Assembly (NCBI RefSeq): GCF_021474405.1
Contig: NZ_JAKEIO010000040.1
Location: 1-64,000 of the forward strand
Reading direction: 5' to 3'
DNA length: 64,000 nt
Origin: [Streptosporangium] indianense
GTDB taxonomy: Bacteria; Actinomycetota; Actinomycetes; Streptomycetales; Streptomycetaceae
The notes under the pieces: generated by a model
The model's database searches: none
What the model saw: the letters and a program-made list of their open reading frames with translations, nothing else
Told to the model about the DNA's origin: nothing
Shown here: one piece after another, positions 41,845-51,224 of the stretch
How the letters are laid out: each line of letters starts with the position of its first letter
Numbering within the stretch: position 1 is the first letter of the stretch
Made by a program: the position numbers and the translations under genes

Positions 41845-43389
41845 TCAAAGACCGCGGATCATGTCCGCGCCCTTCTCCGCGATCATGACCGTCGGGGCGT
41901 TGGTGTTGCCCCGCACCACGGTGGGCATCACCGAGGCGTCCACCACCCGCAGGCCGCTCACGCCGTGCACCCTGAGCCGGGAGTCCACGACGGGACCGAT
42001 GGAGCAACTGCTCGCCGGGTGGTACAGCGTCTGCAACTCGCGCCGGGCGAAGTCGAGCAGGCCGGCGTCGTCCGTGGAGCGCGGCACGCGGAAGTCGGCA
42101 CGACGGTGCTTGGCCAGGCTGGGCTGAGCGGCGATGTCGAGCAACATCCGCAGTGCCCGGATCATCGTGTCGCGATCCTCCTCGGTGGTCAGGTAGTTGT
42201 GCAGAACGCGCGGTTTGGCACTGGGCAGGGCCGACCGCAGGGAGACCTTGCCCCGGCTCGTGGGGGCGAGGAGGACCGCGCCGAACATGAAAGCGTGGTC
42301 GGTCACGGGGCTGATGCCCTCCTCGTGGAACATCACCGGGGTGGCGTGCACCTGAATGTCGGGAGCGTCCAGTCCCTCACGGGTGCGGTGAAATCCGCCG
42401 GCCTCGCCGACGTTCGAGGTGAGGGGACCGCGCCCCTCGATCTCCAGCAGGCGGACGTTCTCCGGTGTCTCGGCGGTGAACAACGACTCGGTCTCGGTGA
42501 GATAGCACAGACCGACATGCGGATGGTCCTGCAGGTTCTCCCCCACCGGAAGGTCGACGCGGGGCGTGATGCCGTAGGAAGCGAGTTCGCTGCCCGGGCC
42601 GATGCCGGAGAGCATGAGCAACTGCGGCGAGTTGTAGGCGCCGGCCGACAGCACGACCTCCCGTTCGGCACGGAGGCGCAGCAGTTCGCCGTCGCGTTCC
42701 ACCTCGACACCGGTCGCACAGTCGCCGTCCAGGAGTACGCGCGTGCACAGGACGCCGGTCAGCACCTCGAGATTGGGCCGGGACAGGGCCGGCCGCAGAT
42801 AGGCCTCGGCCGTGCTGCAGCGCAGACCGCCTCGCTGGGTGAGGTGGTAATAGCCGACGCCGTCCTGCTCTGGGCCGTTGAAGTCGCTCGTGTAGTGGTA
42901 GCCCGCCTCCTGTGCTGCCGTGACATAGGCGTCCGCCAACGGATGCCGGGAACGGCCCTCGCTGACCGTGAGAGGCCCGCCGGTGGAGTGCCAGGGCGAC
43001 GGAGCGCCCTCGAAGTCTTCGGCGCGAAGGAAGTAAGGCAGCACATCCTGCCAGCTCCACCCGTCGGCGCCGCCGGCCGCCCAGGCGTCGTAGTCACGTC
43101 GGTTGCCCCGTATGTAGATCATCGCGTTCATCGACGAGCAGCCGCCGAGCATCCGGCCGCGGGGCAGATATCGACGGCGGCCGTCCAGTCCCGGTTCGCA
43201 CTCGGTGAGGTAACTCCAGTCGTACTTGGTCTGGAAGAGCTTGCTGAACGCTGCCGGGATGCGGATTTCAGGGGCGTCGTCCACGGGCCCCGCCTCGATG
43301 AGCAGAACGCGCGTGGTCTCGTCCTCGCTGAGCCGGCGCGCCAACACGCACCCCGCCGATCCGGCACCCACGATGATGTAGTCGTACAC
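41845..43389 (-). CDS. GMC-family oxidoreductase (choline/alcohol dehydrogenase type)
   Basis: A 514-residue FAD enzyme. The ADP-binding motif [18 protein letters not shown] is near residue 7; GMC signature 1 is [19 protein letters not shown] and signature 2 is [18 protein letters not shown]. The active-site His lies in [12 protein letters not shown], and the family ending is [17 protein letters not shown]. The GTG at 43389 follows GAGGGGGAC and begins [10 protein letters not shown], so it is preferred to an in-frame ATG at 43428 that adds 13 residues. It may work on the same alcohols as the importer/ADH module 1.7 kb away, but is transcribed the other way. Confidence 0.88.
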   Translation of the reverse strand: MYDYIIVGAGSAGCVLARRLSEDETTRVLLIEAGPVDDAPEIRIPAAFSKLFQTKYDWSYLTECEPGLDGRRRYLPRGRMLGGCSSMNAMIYIRGNRRDYDAWAAGGADGWSWQDVLPYFLRAEDFEGAPSPWHSTGGPLTVSEGRSRHPLADAYVTAAQEAGYHYTSDFNGPEQDGVGYYHLTQRGGLRCSTAEAYLRPALSRPNLEVLTGVLCTRVLLDGDCATGVEVERDGELLRLRAEREVVLSAGAYNSPQLLMLSGIGPGSELASYGITPRVDLPVGENLQDHPHVGLCYLTETESLFTAETPENVRLLEIEGRGPLTSNVGEAGGFHRTREGLDAPDIQVHATPVMFHEEGISPVTDHAFMFGAVLLAPTSRGKVSLRSALPSAKPRVLHNYLTTEEDRDTMIRALRMLLDIAAQPSLAKHRRADFRVPRSTDDAGLLDFARRELQTLYHPASSCSIGPVVDSRLRVHGVSGLRVVDASVMPTVVRGNTNAPTVMIAEKGADMIRGL

Positions 43390-43550
43390 CTGTCCCCCTC
43401 GCCCGACACGGCTATTCGACCCCTTCACCTAAGCCGCATCCGAGGGCGGATCACACCGCGCTACCGGCCAATTGCCCGAGCCGGTTCGCCTCCGGCCGAG
43501 AACCGACCCCGCTCTTCCCGTCACAGCGGCGCACGGTGGTGCGGAAGTCG

Positions 43551-44510
43551 CTACGCGTCAGGGGGGCAACGACCATCGTGGAGGGAGCTGACGGCCTGCA
43601 CCAGGGCGTGGGGGCCCTCCCAGTTCAACATGTGTCCGGCGTCCGGCACGGTGATCAGCCGTGCGCCCGGTATGCCGGCGGCGAGGCGCCGGGCGTGGCT
43701 GGACGGTGTGCTGCGATCGGCCGAGCCGACCATGACGACGGTGGGAACCGCGATCTCGGCCAGGCGTGGATAGCGGTCTTCGCGGGCGAACGCCCGCACG
43801 ATCGGTACGAGCGAGGCATGGGCCTGCTGCAGGAAGACCTCGAGGAAGACCTCGATCATCGCGGGAGAGGGGCGTTTGCCGCACTGGGCGGCTCCGAAGA
43901 GGAGTCCGCCCGTGCGGGTGCGGGCCAGCCGCTGGAGGATGCCCATCTCCAGCAGCGGGATCTGCAGCCGGTTGTGCGGTGCTCCGTCGTAGATGCGGCC
44001 CGCCCAGGTCGCGAACAGCACCAGGCCGCGCAGCCTCCGGGCGACGGCGGGATGGTCGAGCACGGCACGAAGCGCGAGGAACCCGCCCATGGAATGCCCG
44101 ACTAGCACTGCGTCGCGTACGTCGAAGTGCTCCAGTACCGCCACGTAGTCCTGCGCCATGGGGCCGGAGCCGATACCGTCCGCACCCAGCGTCGACCCTC
44201 CGTGGCCGCGCTGATCGAAGACGATGACACGGTGACCGCTGGCCACCAGGGTGGCCTGCACCAGATTCCACTCCAGGAGCGAGGCACCGTATCCGTGGGC
44301 CAGTACCACCGGTGGGCCTTCACCCGCGACGATGGTGCGCAGCACCGTCCCGTCGGGGCGGGGGAGGAAGGCTTCCTCGCCCTCGGGTTCGCGGCGGAGC
44401 CGTTCGTAGGGGACAGGGTCGGGTTGGCGTTCGATCCAGCCGGCCGCTGCCCGCGCCGCGATGGCAGCGACGGCTCCCGCAGCGGCACCCCAGAGCAGCC
44501 GCACCTTCAT
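43551..44510 (-). CDS. Alpha/beta hydrolase with N-terminal membrane anchor
   Basis: A 319-residue hydrolase. Residues 4-24 form a hydrophobic signal/anchor (LLWGAAAGAVAAIAARAAAGW). The oxyanion motif is VVLAHGYGASLLEW, the nucleophile elbow is LVGHSMGG and the His is in VPDAGHMLNWEGP. ATG 44510 follows GGAGGA, and a longer in-frame ORF upstream lacks homology. Probable membrane-tethered esterase or peroxidase-like hydrolase; substrate unknown. Confidence 0.87.
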   Translation of the reverse strand: MKVRLLWGAAAGAVAAIAARAAAGWIERQPDPVPYERLRREPEGEEAFLPRPDGTVLRTIVAGEGPPVVLAHGYGASLLEWNLVQATLVASGHRVIVFDQRGHGGSTLGADGIGSGPMAQDYVAVLEHFDVRDAVLVGHSMGGFLALRAVLDHPAVARRLRGLVLFATWAGRIYDGAPHNRLQIPLLEMGILQRLARTRTGGLLFGAAQCGKRPSPAMIEVFLEVFLQQAHASLVPIVRAFAREDRYPRLAEIAVPTVVMVGSADRSTPSSHARRLAAGIPGARLITVPDAGHMLNWEGPHALVQAVSSLHDGRCPPDA

Positions 44511-44980
44511 CGCGATCCTCCGAATCCGCCCCCGTGTGGTGTCAGGCCGGGTCGAAGCGAGCTGACGGCGCCCAGTATGCATCTCAATTGATCGCGCTAC
44601 GACGACGGTTGGGCGGATTGGCTCAGATGCGCAGCCTCGGTCAACCGAATGTGCTGGTCGGTGGTTGCCGGTGGGGGTGGAATCTCCGTGTCGCTGAGGG
44701 AAGGACGGGCTGTGGTAGCCGTTCCTGGTACGACAGGGAGAGTGAGCAGAGGTCAGGCCCTCATCCCGGTGAAAGGCCGGTGGAGACACGCGAAGGCTGA
44801 CCGGTGCAACCGTGGCAGCGGATCGAGACCATCCTGTCCGGGTACGACGAAGCAGACCGCCCGGGCCGGAAACATTCGGCCTGCACACCGACGACAGTGG
44901 GCAGCACCTGCAGCACCGCGGATGCCCGGCCTGCCATTCCCCCAGCCCTGACCGGCCTCGTCCCCCGCCAGAACCTGATC
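44511..44980. other. Intergenic region
   Basis: Divergent gap between a hydrolase and the 3' side of an acetyltransferase gene. A GTG at 44804 begins a short frame (QPWQRIETILSGYDEADRPG), and the neighbouring frame continues ETFGLHTDDSGQHLQHRGC. This could be a frameshifted small gene, but I could not link it to a family. Confidence 0.3.
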
Positions 44981-45547
44981 TCAAGCATCCCTACGCCGTC
45001 TGTGCAGATGGCCATCGAGCGGGAAGGACGGCGGCGATGCGGGCAGGACTCGGTCGAAGTCGTACTGACTCTTCTGCGCCACACGACAAGAGGCGAGGTT
45101 GTCCACCTGATGCAGGAGCTCAAGCCGCTCCAGGCCGTCGGCGCCGAGGGTGTCGAAGGCCCAACCGGTGAGAACCTCCAGAGCGCGGGGTGCCACACTC
45201 CGCCCGCGAGCGTGCGCCGCGGTCCAATAGCCCACTTCGGCCGACGGTTTGCCAGGCGTCACTTCCTTGAGCACCACGTTGCCCACCAACTGTTCCTGCG
45301 ACGAACCGGGTTGAGCTTCCAGGACCGCGAAGCCGAACCGGTTCCCCGCCGCCCATCCCCGTTCCTGGCCCCGCACCCACTGCTGCGCGTCAGCTTCGTT
45401 CTCCACGGTCGAGCTCGTCCAGTGGCGCAGCACAGGATCCCGGAACACCTCGACAAGTGCGGCAGAGTCCTCCATGCACCAGGGGCGGAGAACAAGGCCT
45501 GGTGCGGACTGCGTCGCGCCCGCATGCAGTAAGACAGCGTCACTCAT
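44981..45547 (-). CDS. GNAT-family N-acetyltransferase
   Basis: A 188-residue RimJ/RimL-type acetyltransferase. LVLRPWCMEDSAALVEVF is the first strand/helix, VGNVVLKEVTPGKPSAEVGYW contains strand 4, ARGRSVAPRALEVLTGWAF is the acetyl-CoA binding loop and helix, and LELLHQVDNLASCRVAQKS matches the N-x-x-S helix where the cosubstrate lies. The final Arg/His tail is variable. Target unknown (protein N-terminus or small amine). Confidence 0.88.
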   Translation of the reverse strand: MSDAVLLHAGATQSAPGLVLRPWCMEDSAALVEVFRDPVLRHWTSSTVENEADAQQWVRGQERGWAAGNRFGFAVLEAQPGSSQEQLVGNVVLKEVTPGKPSAEVGYWTAAHARGRSVAPRALEVLTGWAFDTLGADGLERLELLHQVDNLASCRVAQKSQYDFDRVLPASPPSFPLDGHLHRRRRDA

Positions 45548-45961
45548 CAGCTGATCCTATGGCGGCGTTCTGACCCAGCACCGACAGCCCAGCCCACAGG
45601 CGTCCGGGTGAAGTCGAGCGGCCGCGACCCCGTACGCACGTCAGAGAACGCCCGCATGTGGGATTCGGAGCCGGCCCGCCCCCAGTCGGCGAGGACCGCT
45701 CCCGATGTACGCAGGGATCCACTTCGGCCTTTTCTCTGCCGGTGCGTAGACACGAACCGGACTGAATGGAACGCTCCCTACAGAGGCGCGGACCTGTTCT
45801 CCCGCTCCGCCGGTTCTGCTTCCGCTCGTCGGTCGGCGTCGCCGCTCCGGCGCGACCACGCGCCGGGGTGTCCGCACGAGCCGCGCATCCCGCCAGTGCT
45901 CAGTTCCCGCAGCCACCGATTTCTCGTACGTCCAGATTCCTCGTAGGGAGGAGTTCATCGC
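45548..45961. other. Intergenic region
   Basis: No gene recognised. It contains the promoter of the acetyltransferase (reverse) and, near 45945, a GGGAGGAG ribosome-binding site for the broken CSLREA gene. Confidence 0.4.
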
Positions 45962-46490
45962 ATGAGAGTCCGGGTCGCCCCTGCGACACTCGCCGCCACC
46001 GTCCCCACCCTCACGGCGCCACTCGTCGACCCCGCGGAGTTCGTCGTCGACCACACGTCCGAGGCGGTGGACGCCGACCCGCCGGACGGCCGGTGCCGCA
46101 CCACGTCGGGCGAGTGCAGCCTGCGTGCCGCCGTGACGGCCGCCAACGCCCGGCCTGCCAGTACGATCACACGGTCCCCCGGCCATGACCGGCTCACGAT
46201 CCCGCCCGATCTCGCCGACCGTGAGAAGGCCTTCGCCACCCTCTCGTCGCTGGGCCGCACCATCGACGGCGACGGCAGCTGCCGACTCTCGGCCGCGGGC
46301 CATCTGCCCAGTCGTGACCCGCTGGTCGGACCGCTGGCGAACCACGCCGGCCGCACTGACACCGTGGCGCTGCTGCCGGGCAGTCCCGGCCTGGACGCGG
46401 CTGAAGGGCCGCCCGGCCACCGATCAGCGCGGCGTCCCTCGCCCACAGGGTGCCACCTGTGACATCGGTGCATACGAGCACATGCCATGA
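45962..46490 (+). pseudogene. CSLREA-type right-handed beta-helix protein, internally deleted and frameshifted
   Basis: The first frame starts after a good ribosome-binding site with a short signal-like segment and reads DHTSEAVDADPPDG, then CSLRAAVTAANARP, the CSLREA-domain opening. Near 46200 it jumps, without the usual hundreds of beta-helix residues, to the family's C-terminal DPLVGPLANHAGRTDTVALL and PGSPGLDAA. The true ending, ATDQRGVPRPQGATCDIGAYE, is then in another frame (stop at 46488-46490). So a large in-gene deletion plus a frameshift produced a non-functional remnant. Confidence 0.7.
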
Positions 46491-46523
46491 CCCCAACCCC
46501 GACACCGGAACCTGGAGCGAGGA

Positions 46524-48185
46524 ATGAGAGCCCTGAGCCTGCGCCTCACATTGGCCCGCGCCACAGCCGCAGTCGCGGCCCTGCTCCTGTCACTGACCGT
46601 TCCTCCGCCCACTGCCCTGGCCGCGCGGGGCCCCGACTCCTTGGTCGTGCGGACCGACCGGGGCTGGGTGCGGGGCGCGGCCGTCCACAACGGCGGGCGG
46701 GTCTTCCAGGGGATCCCGTTCGCCGCCCCGCCGACCGGTGAGCTGCGCTGGCGTCCGCCGCGCCCCGCGCCGCGATGGTCAGGCGTACGCAACGCCACCG
46801 CACCGGCCCACCCCTGCCCCCAGTTACCGCTGACGCTGCTCCCCGGCGGCGGCCCCGTCCTGCCCGGCGAGTCCAACCGCACGGGCAGCACCGTGGAGGA
46901 CTGCCTGTATCTCAATGTCCGGACACCCGCGGGCACCGGCCACCGCCCCCTTCCGGTCCTGGTGTGGCTGCACGGCGGGGGCAACGTCTACGGCGCGGGC
47001 AGCGACTACGACGGCTCCGCCCTGGCCGCGCGGGGTGTGGTCGTGGTGACCGTCAACTACCGTCTCGGGGCACTGGGGTTCCTGGCCCACTCCGCCCTGT
47101 CGGCCGAGAGCCAGGACCACGCCTCGGGCGACTACGGCCTGATGGACCAACAGGCCGCCCTGCGCTGGGTGCGGCGCAACATCGGTGCCTTCGGTGGCGA
47201 CCGGAACCGGGTGACGCTCGGTGGCCAGTCCGCCGGATCGGCCGACACCTGCCTCCACATCGCCTCGCCGACCGCGAAAGGCCTTTTCCACCGGGCGATC
47301 CAGCAGAGCGGAGCGTGCGCCGCGGACGGCGGTCTGACACCCCTCCCGCTCGACGCGGCCGAGCGGAAGGGAAGCGGCTTCGCGGCCTCGGTCGGCTGCA
47401 CCGACCCGACGACCGCGGCGGGCTGCCTGCGTGCCGTGCCCACCACCGAGCTCATCCGCGCCTCCGGGACAGGTGCCACCTCCCTGTGGGCCCCGAACAC
47501 CGGCCCCCGTGTCCTCCCCCGCCCTCCGCGCACGGCGTGGGCCGAGGGACGAGTGAACGCGGTACCGACGCTGAGCGGCAACACCCATGACGAACACCGC
47601 TACTTCACCGCGCTGTACGTGGATCTGCTCGGGGACGGCCCTCTGACCCCCGACTCGTACGCCGGCCTCGTCCGACTCCAGTACGGCAGCCGCGCGGCCG
47701 CGGTCCTGGACACCTACCCGCTCTCGGCCCATCCGTCCGCCAACCTGGCCTACTCCGCCATCGGCACCGACCAGCGGTTCGCCTGCCCGGCGCGGGCCGA
47801 CAGCCGGCTGTACGGCAGCCGGGCGCCCGTCTACGCCTACGAGTTCCACGACGCCCAGGCACCGCCGTTCATCCCGGCACCGCACACGCCGCAGGGTGCC
47901 TTCCACGCCTCCGAACTGGCCTATCTGTTCCCCATGGACTCGGTAGCGCCCCTGACGCCCGCCCAGCGGCGACTGTCCGCCACGATGACCGCCTACTGGG
48001 CCCGCTTCGCGGCCACCGGCGACCCCAACGCGCCCGGGACAGAGCCCTGGCCGCGCTACACGGCCGACGGGGACCACATCCAGGTGCTGGCCCCGGACCG
48101 GGTCCGACCCACCACCGGGTTCGCGGCCGACCACCACTGCGCGTTCTGGCAGCCCGCTCCCGTTCCCGGAGGAGCCGTGCGATGA
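46524..48185 (+). CDS. Secreted carboxylesterase (type B)
   Basis: A 553-residue type-B carboxylesterase/lipase. Signal peptide about residues 1-33 ends in the AxA-like ALAARG. Motifs are RVFQGIPFAAPPTGELRWRPP, EDCLYLNVRTP, the oxyanion LVWLHGGGNVYGAG, the nucleophile elbow GGQSAGS, and a late His in ELAYLF / HHCAF-region context. It overlaps the following adenylating enzyme gene by four bases (ATGA), so the two are co-translated. Confidence 0.9.
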   Translation: MRALSLRLTLARATAAVAALLLSLTVPPPTALAARGPDSLVVRTDRGWVRGAAVHNGGRVFQGIPFAAPPTGELRWRPPRPAPRWSGVRNATAPAHPCPQLPLTLLPGGGPVLPGESNRTGSTVEDCLYLNVRTPAGTGHRPLPVLVWLHGGGNVYGAGSDYDGSALAARGVVVVTVNYRLGALGFLAHSALSAESQDHASGDYGLMDQQAALRWVRRNIGAFGGDRNRVTLGGQSAGSADTCLHIASPTAKGLFHRAIQQSGACAADGGLTPLPLDAAERKGSGFAASVGCTDPTTAAGCLRAVPTTELIRASGTGATSLWAPNTGPRVLPRPPRTAWAEGRVNAVPTLSGNTHDEHRYFTALYVDLLGDGPLTPDSYAGLVRLQYGSRAAAVLDTYPLSAHPSANLAYSAIGTDQRFACPARADSRLYGSRAPVYAYEFHDAQAPPFIPAPHTPQGAFHASELAYLFPMDSVAPLTPAQRRLSATMTAYWARFAATGDPNAPGTEPWPRYTADGDHIQVLAPDRVRPTTGFAADHHCAFWQPAPVPGGAVR

Positions 48186-49549
48186 CCTCGACACTCGCCC
48201 TGATCCGGGAGGGGCGCCGGACGCTGCGGCAGGGTCCGGACGCCCTGGCGCACCGGCAGCGTGAACGGCTGGCCGCGATGATCGATTTCGCCCGCACCCA
48301 CTCCCCGTACTACCGCGAGCTGTACCGGGCGCTACCCGAACGCGTCGAGGATGCCGCCCTGCTGCCGGTCACGCGCAAGCAGGATCTGATGGCGCGTTTC
48401 GATGACTGGGTCACCGATCCCGAGGTGTCCCTCGACCGCGTACGGGCCTTCGTCGCGGATCCCCGGCGGGCCGGCCAGCGCTTCCTGGGCCGATACCTGG
48501 TCACCACCACCTCCGGAACCACCGGCCACCGGGGCCTGTTCCTGCTCGACGACCGGGCGGCGGCGGTGTTCAGGGCCCTGTCGCTGCGGGCCGCCCGGCG
48601 TACCCTCACACCCGGGGTGATGGCCCGTTTGCTCGCCCGAGGTATGCGGGCGGCGCACATCGTGGCCACGGGCGGCCATCTGGCCGCGCATACCGTCATC
48701 GTCCGCTCCCGTGCGGCCGGTCGGCTGCCCGCCCGGGGCAGCCGGGTGCTGTCGGTACACAGCCCGCTGCCCGAGCTGGTGGACCAGCTCAACCAGTACC
48801 GCCCGGTGTTCCTGGCCGGCTACGCCACGGTGATCGCGCTGCTCGCCGGCGAGCAGCTGGCCGGCCGGCTGCGTATCGCCCCGGCCGCGGTGTCACTGCT
48901 GGCCGAGGGCGTCAGTGACCGCGACCACCGCAGGATCCGCTCTGCTTTCGGGCCGCACCTGGTCGACATCTACGGCTGCAACGAGAGCCTCGCCCTGGCC
49001 TACGGCTGCCCGTCGGGATGGCTCCACGTCCACAGTGACTGGCTGATCCTCGAGCCCGTCGGCCCCGACCTCCGCCCCACCCCGCCGGGCCAGGAGTCCT
49101 TCACCGTGCTCCTGACCAGCTTGTGCCGATGGGCACAGCCGATCCTGCGCTACGACCTCGGCGACAGCGTTGTGCTGCGTCCTGACGCGTGCCCGTGCGG
49201 AGATCCGCTCCCCGCGATCAGAGTGCGCGGCCGCGCGGCCGACCTGCTGGCGTTCCCGCGCCGGGACGGCGGCACCGTGCACATCGTGCCCATGGCCTTC
49301 GAGACCCTCCTGGAAAGCATCCCGGGCATCGACCTGTTCCAGGTCGTCCAGACGGCGCCCACCTGCGTCCGCGTGCGGATCCTGTCCGCCGCCGCAGCCG
49401 ATCGGGAGCGGCTGTGGACGGCGGTGCGAAAGGAGATGGTCGCCCTGCTCACCGCCCACGGCGCGGGGCACGTGAGCGTCGAACGCGCCCATGAGCCACC
49501 CGAGCAGTCTGCGGGCGGCAAGTATCGGGTCGTCATTCCCTGGTCGTGA
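48182..49549 (+). CDS. Phenylacetate-CoA ligase/PaaK-like adenylating enzyme
   Basis: A 455-residue ANL-superfamily enzyme of the PaaK/coenzyme F synthetase-like branch. The opening YYRELYRALPERV is typical; the P-loop-like ATP motif is YLVTTTSGTTGHRG; the A5-type motif is DIYGCNESLA, and the final RYDLGDSVVL and RVRGRAADLL strands carry the ribose-binding Asp and Arg. The C-terminal Lys motif appears in GGKYRVVIPW. It is translationally coupled to a secreted carboxylesterase gene; the acid it activates is unknown. Confidence 0.85.
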   Translation: MTSTLALIREGRRTLRQGPDALAHRQRERLAAMIDFARTHSPYYRELYRALPERVEDAALLPVTRKQDLMARFDDWVTDPEVSLDRVRAFVADPRRAGQRFLGRYLVTTTSGTTGHRGLFLLDDRAAAVFRALSLRAARRTLTPGVMARLLARGMRAAHIVATGGHLAAHTVIVRSRAAGRLPARGSRVLSVHSPLPELVDQLNQYRPVFLAGYATVIALLAGEQLAGRLRIAPAAVSLLAEGVSDRDHRRIRSAFGPHLVDIYGCNESLALAYGCPSGWLHVHSDWLILEPVGPDLRPTPPGQESFTVLLTSLCRWAQPILRYDLGDSVVLRPDACPCGDPLPAIRVRGRAADLLAFPRRDGGTVHIVPMAFETLLESIPGIDLFQVVQTAPTCVRVRILSAAAADRERLWTAVRKEMVALLTAHGAGHVSVERAHEPPEQSAGGKYRVVIPWS

Positions 49550-49948
49550 CGCCGGGCGACGGGGCGTCCTCGCCGGGGACGCCCCGCATCCGAACGCCGT
49601 GGTGGGCCGCCAGCCCCGGCAACGCCACATGCAGTAGTCCGTCGATCCGGCGTGCGCTGGTGGAGGCCGCGCCGGAGGTGTCCACCGAGCGTGGTCGCAT
49701 GCGCCGGCGTCGTGTGTCAGGGCGCTGCGGGGAAGCCGAGGGCGGCCGCCGCTCTATTCCGCCAACTTGCGCCTCTGACGCACAACCCGTGCGCGCCTGT
49801 TGCCCCGCCTTGGACTGCCGGTTTCGCAGCGCCGTGGGACGTTGTCAACGGTCGGGCCTGGGAGCCCGGGATTCCGTTGCCCGTACGTCAGGGCCGGCAC
49901 CGGCTGTGGCCGTCCGAAAGCGCCCTGCCGGCCCCTGCCGTGTGCGGC
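49550..49948. other. Intergenic region
   Basis: Convergent gap between the PaaK-like gene and the RsbW-like gene. No gene and no clear terminator hairpin were recognised. Confidence 0.4.
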
Positions 49949-50518
49949 TCAACCGGGGAGGCGAAGGATCGAGCGGCGTGCGGGTGAGCGGCGCGAGCCA
50001 GTCCCCGTACCGGTGCGCCCGGCTAACGAGCGGTCGGGGCGCTTGCACGTGGCGGGGGCGTGGGGCAGCAGCGCCCAGGCCGTGGTGCCGTGCTGGGTGT
50101 GGTGCACTCCGGACCGCTGGGACAGTGCCTCGACCAGCCAGAAGCCCCGACCGCACTCGGCCAGGCAGTTCTCTTCGGGCCCCGTGCGGTTCTGCCACAC
50201 ACCGGCGTCGACGACCTCGATCCACAGGTGTGACTCGCAGCATGCGAGGCGCAGGGTGACGTGGTGGGCGCCGCTGTGCTGAACGCTGTTGGTGACGTAC
50301 TCCGACACCACGACGCTCGCCGTCTCGGCCGTTTCGTCCCCGAGGCGCCATGCCGTCAGCCGGTCCCGGGCGAACGCCCTGGCTGTCGCTACCGCACGTT
50401 TCTCGGCGGGGAGCGTGCAGCTCGCCGACGCCGAGGGGTTGTCGGGCAGGGGGACCGAGTGAGGCGCCGTCGGTGCTGCTGCGCGCCGGTGCGGTACTGG
50501 GTGAAGGGCGGGCTGCAC
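49949..50518 (-). CDS. ATP-binding protein, RsbW-like anti-sigma/histidine-kinase-type
   Basis: A 189-residue GHKL ATPase-domain protein. The N box is SEYVTNSVQHSGAHHVTLRL, G1 is WIEVVDAG, and a G2-like GRGFWLVEALSQR follows. These short stand-alone kinases are abundant in Streptomyces and act as anti-sigma factors or kinases of STAS proteins. The last 35 or so residues are Arg/Ser-rich and variable. No sigma or STAS gene is adjacent, so its partner is elsewhere. Confidence 0.85.
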   Translation of the reverse strand: MQPALHPVPHRRAAAPTAPHSVPLPDNPSASASCTLPAEKRAVATARAFARDRLTAWRLGDETAETASVVVSEYVTNSVQHSGAHHVTLRLACCESHLWIEVVDAGVWQNRTGPEENCLAECGRGFWLVEALSQRSGVHHTQHGTTAWALLPHAPATCKRPDRSLAGRTGTGTGSRRSPARRSILRLPG

Positions 50519-50556
50519 TGCTCAACTCTCTTCCTGTGAGGACGAGATGCTCGGAC

Positions 50557-51201
50557 TCAGACGACGATCAGGGCTTCCAGCGTGCGCGGACCGTGCACGC
50601 CCTCCACCCGGTCGAGTTCGATGTCACTGGTGGCCGACGGCCCGGAGACGAAGGTCAGTGGACGCACCGGATCCAGCGCGGTGAACACCTCCGGCACGGA
50701 CGCCACGACCTGTCCGGCGCGTACGACGCACACATGGACGTCAGGCACCAGCGTCAGGGCGCGCCGGCCCTGGCCGGGGCCGCCGTCCAGGACGAGGGTT
50801 CCGGTCGTGGCGATGGCGGCGGCCACGGTCGTCACCACCGCTCGGGCCCGGTCCAGCTCGGCGACCGGAAGTCGGGGCTCGTCGGTCAGCACCCGGTCGG
50901 GGTCCAGCGCGGACCGCCACTCGGGCGGGAAGCCACGCGGTACCACGACGGAACCGGTGCCAAGGCCGGCCACCGACTGCCCCACACGGGAGGCGACGTC
51001 CTGCGGGGATACGAGATGCACCGACGCCCCGTACTCGGCCAGTCGTTCGGCGAGCAGTTCCACGGCCGCCGTCGACCCGGCCGGCTGTTGGCCGCCGCGG
51101 GAGTACTGGCGGGGCACCGGGACGTCCTGTGGACGCTCGCCCGCGGGGACGTCGTCCAGGGCGCGCCTGATCCGGTCCAGCACTTCGGTTCGCGCGTTCA
51201 T
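50557..51201 (-). CDS. lutC: Lactate utilisation protein C
   Basis: A 214-residue LUD-domain protein with RTEVLDRIRRALDDVP at the start and AAIATTGTLVLDGGPGQGRR later, the family fingerprint, and a terminal SDIELDRVEGVHGPRTL. With LutA and LutB it forms an iron-sulfur enzyme that oxidises L-lactate to pyruvate. ATG 51201 follows AAGGAGGC. It is the last gene of the lldP-lutA-lutB-lutC operon, 23 bases after the lutB stop. Confidence 0.92.
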   Translation of the reverse strand: MNARTEVLDRIRRALDDVPAGERPQDVPVPRQYSRGGQQPAGSTAAVELLAERLAEYGASVHLVSPQDVASRVGQSVAGLGTGSVVVPRGFPPEWRSALDPDRVLTDEPRLPVAELDRARAVVTTVAAAIATTGTLVLDGGPGQGRRALTLVPDVHVCVVRAGQVVASVPEVFTALDPVRPLTFVSGPSATSDIELDRVEGVHGPRTLEALIVV

Positions 51202-51224
51202 CTCTGCCTCCTTCCGGCGTACGG

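Noticed and set aside
41686..43773. Forward open frame of about 695 codons opposite the GMC oxidoreductase
   Set aside because: It mirrors the reverse-strand enzyme; composition typical of an antisense shadow.
44804..45532. Forward open frame starting at GTG 44804
   Set aside because: Its larger part is antisense to the acetyltransferase. Only the first 20 or so codons look gene-like, and I could not confirm a small gene.
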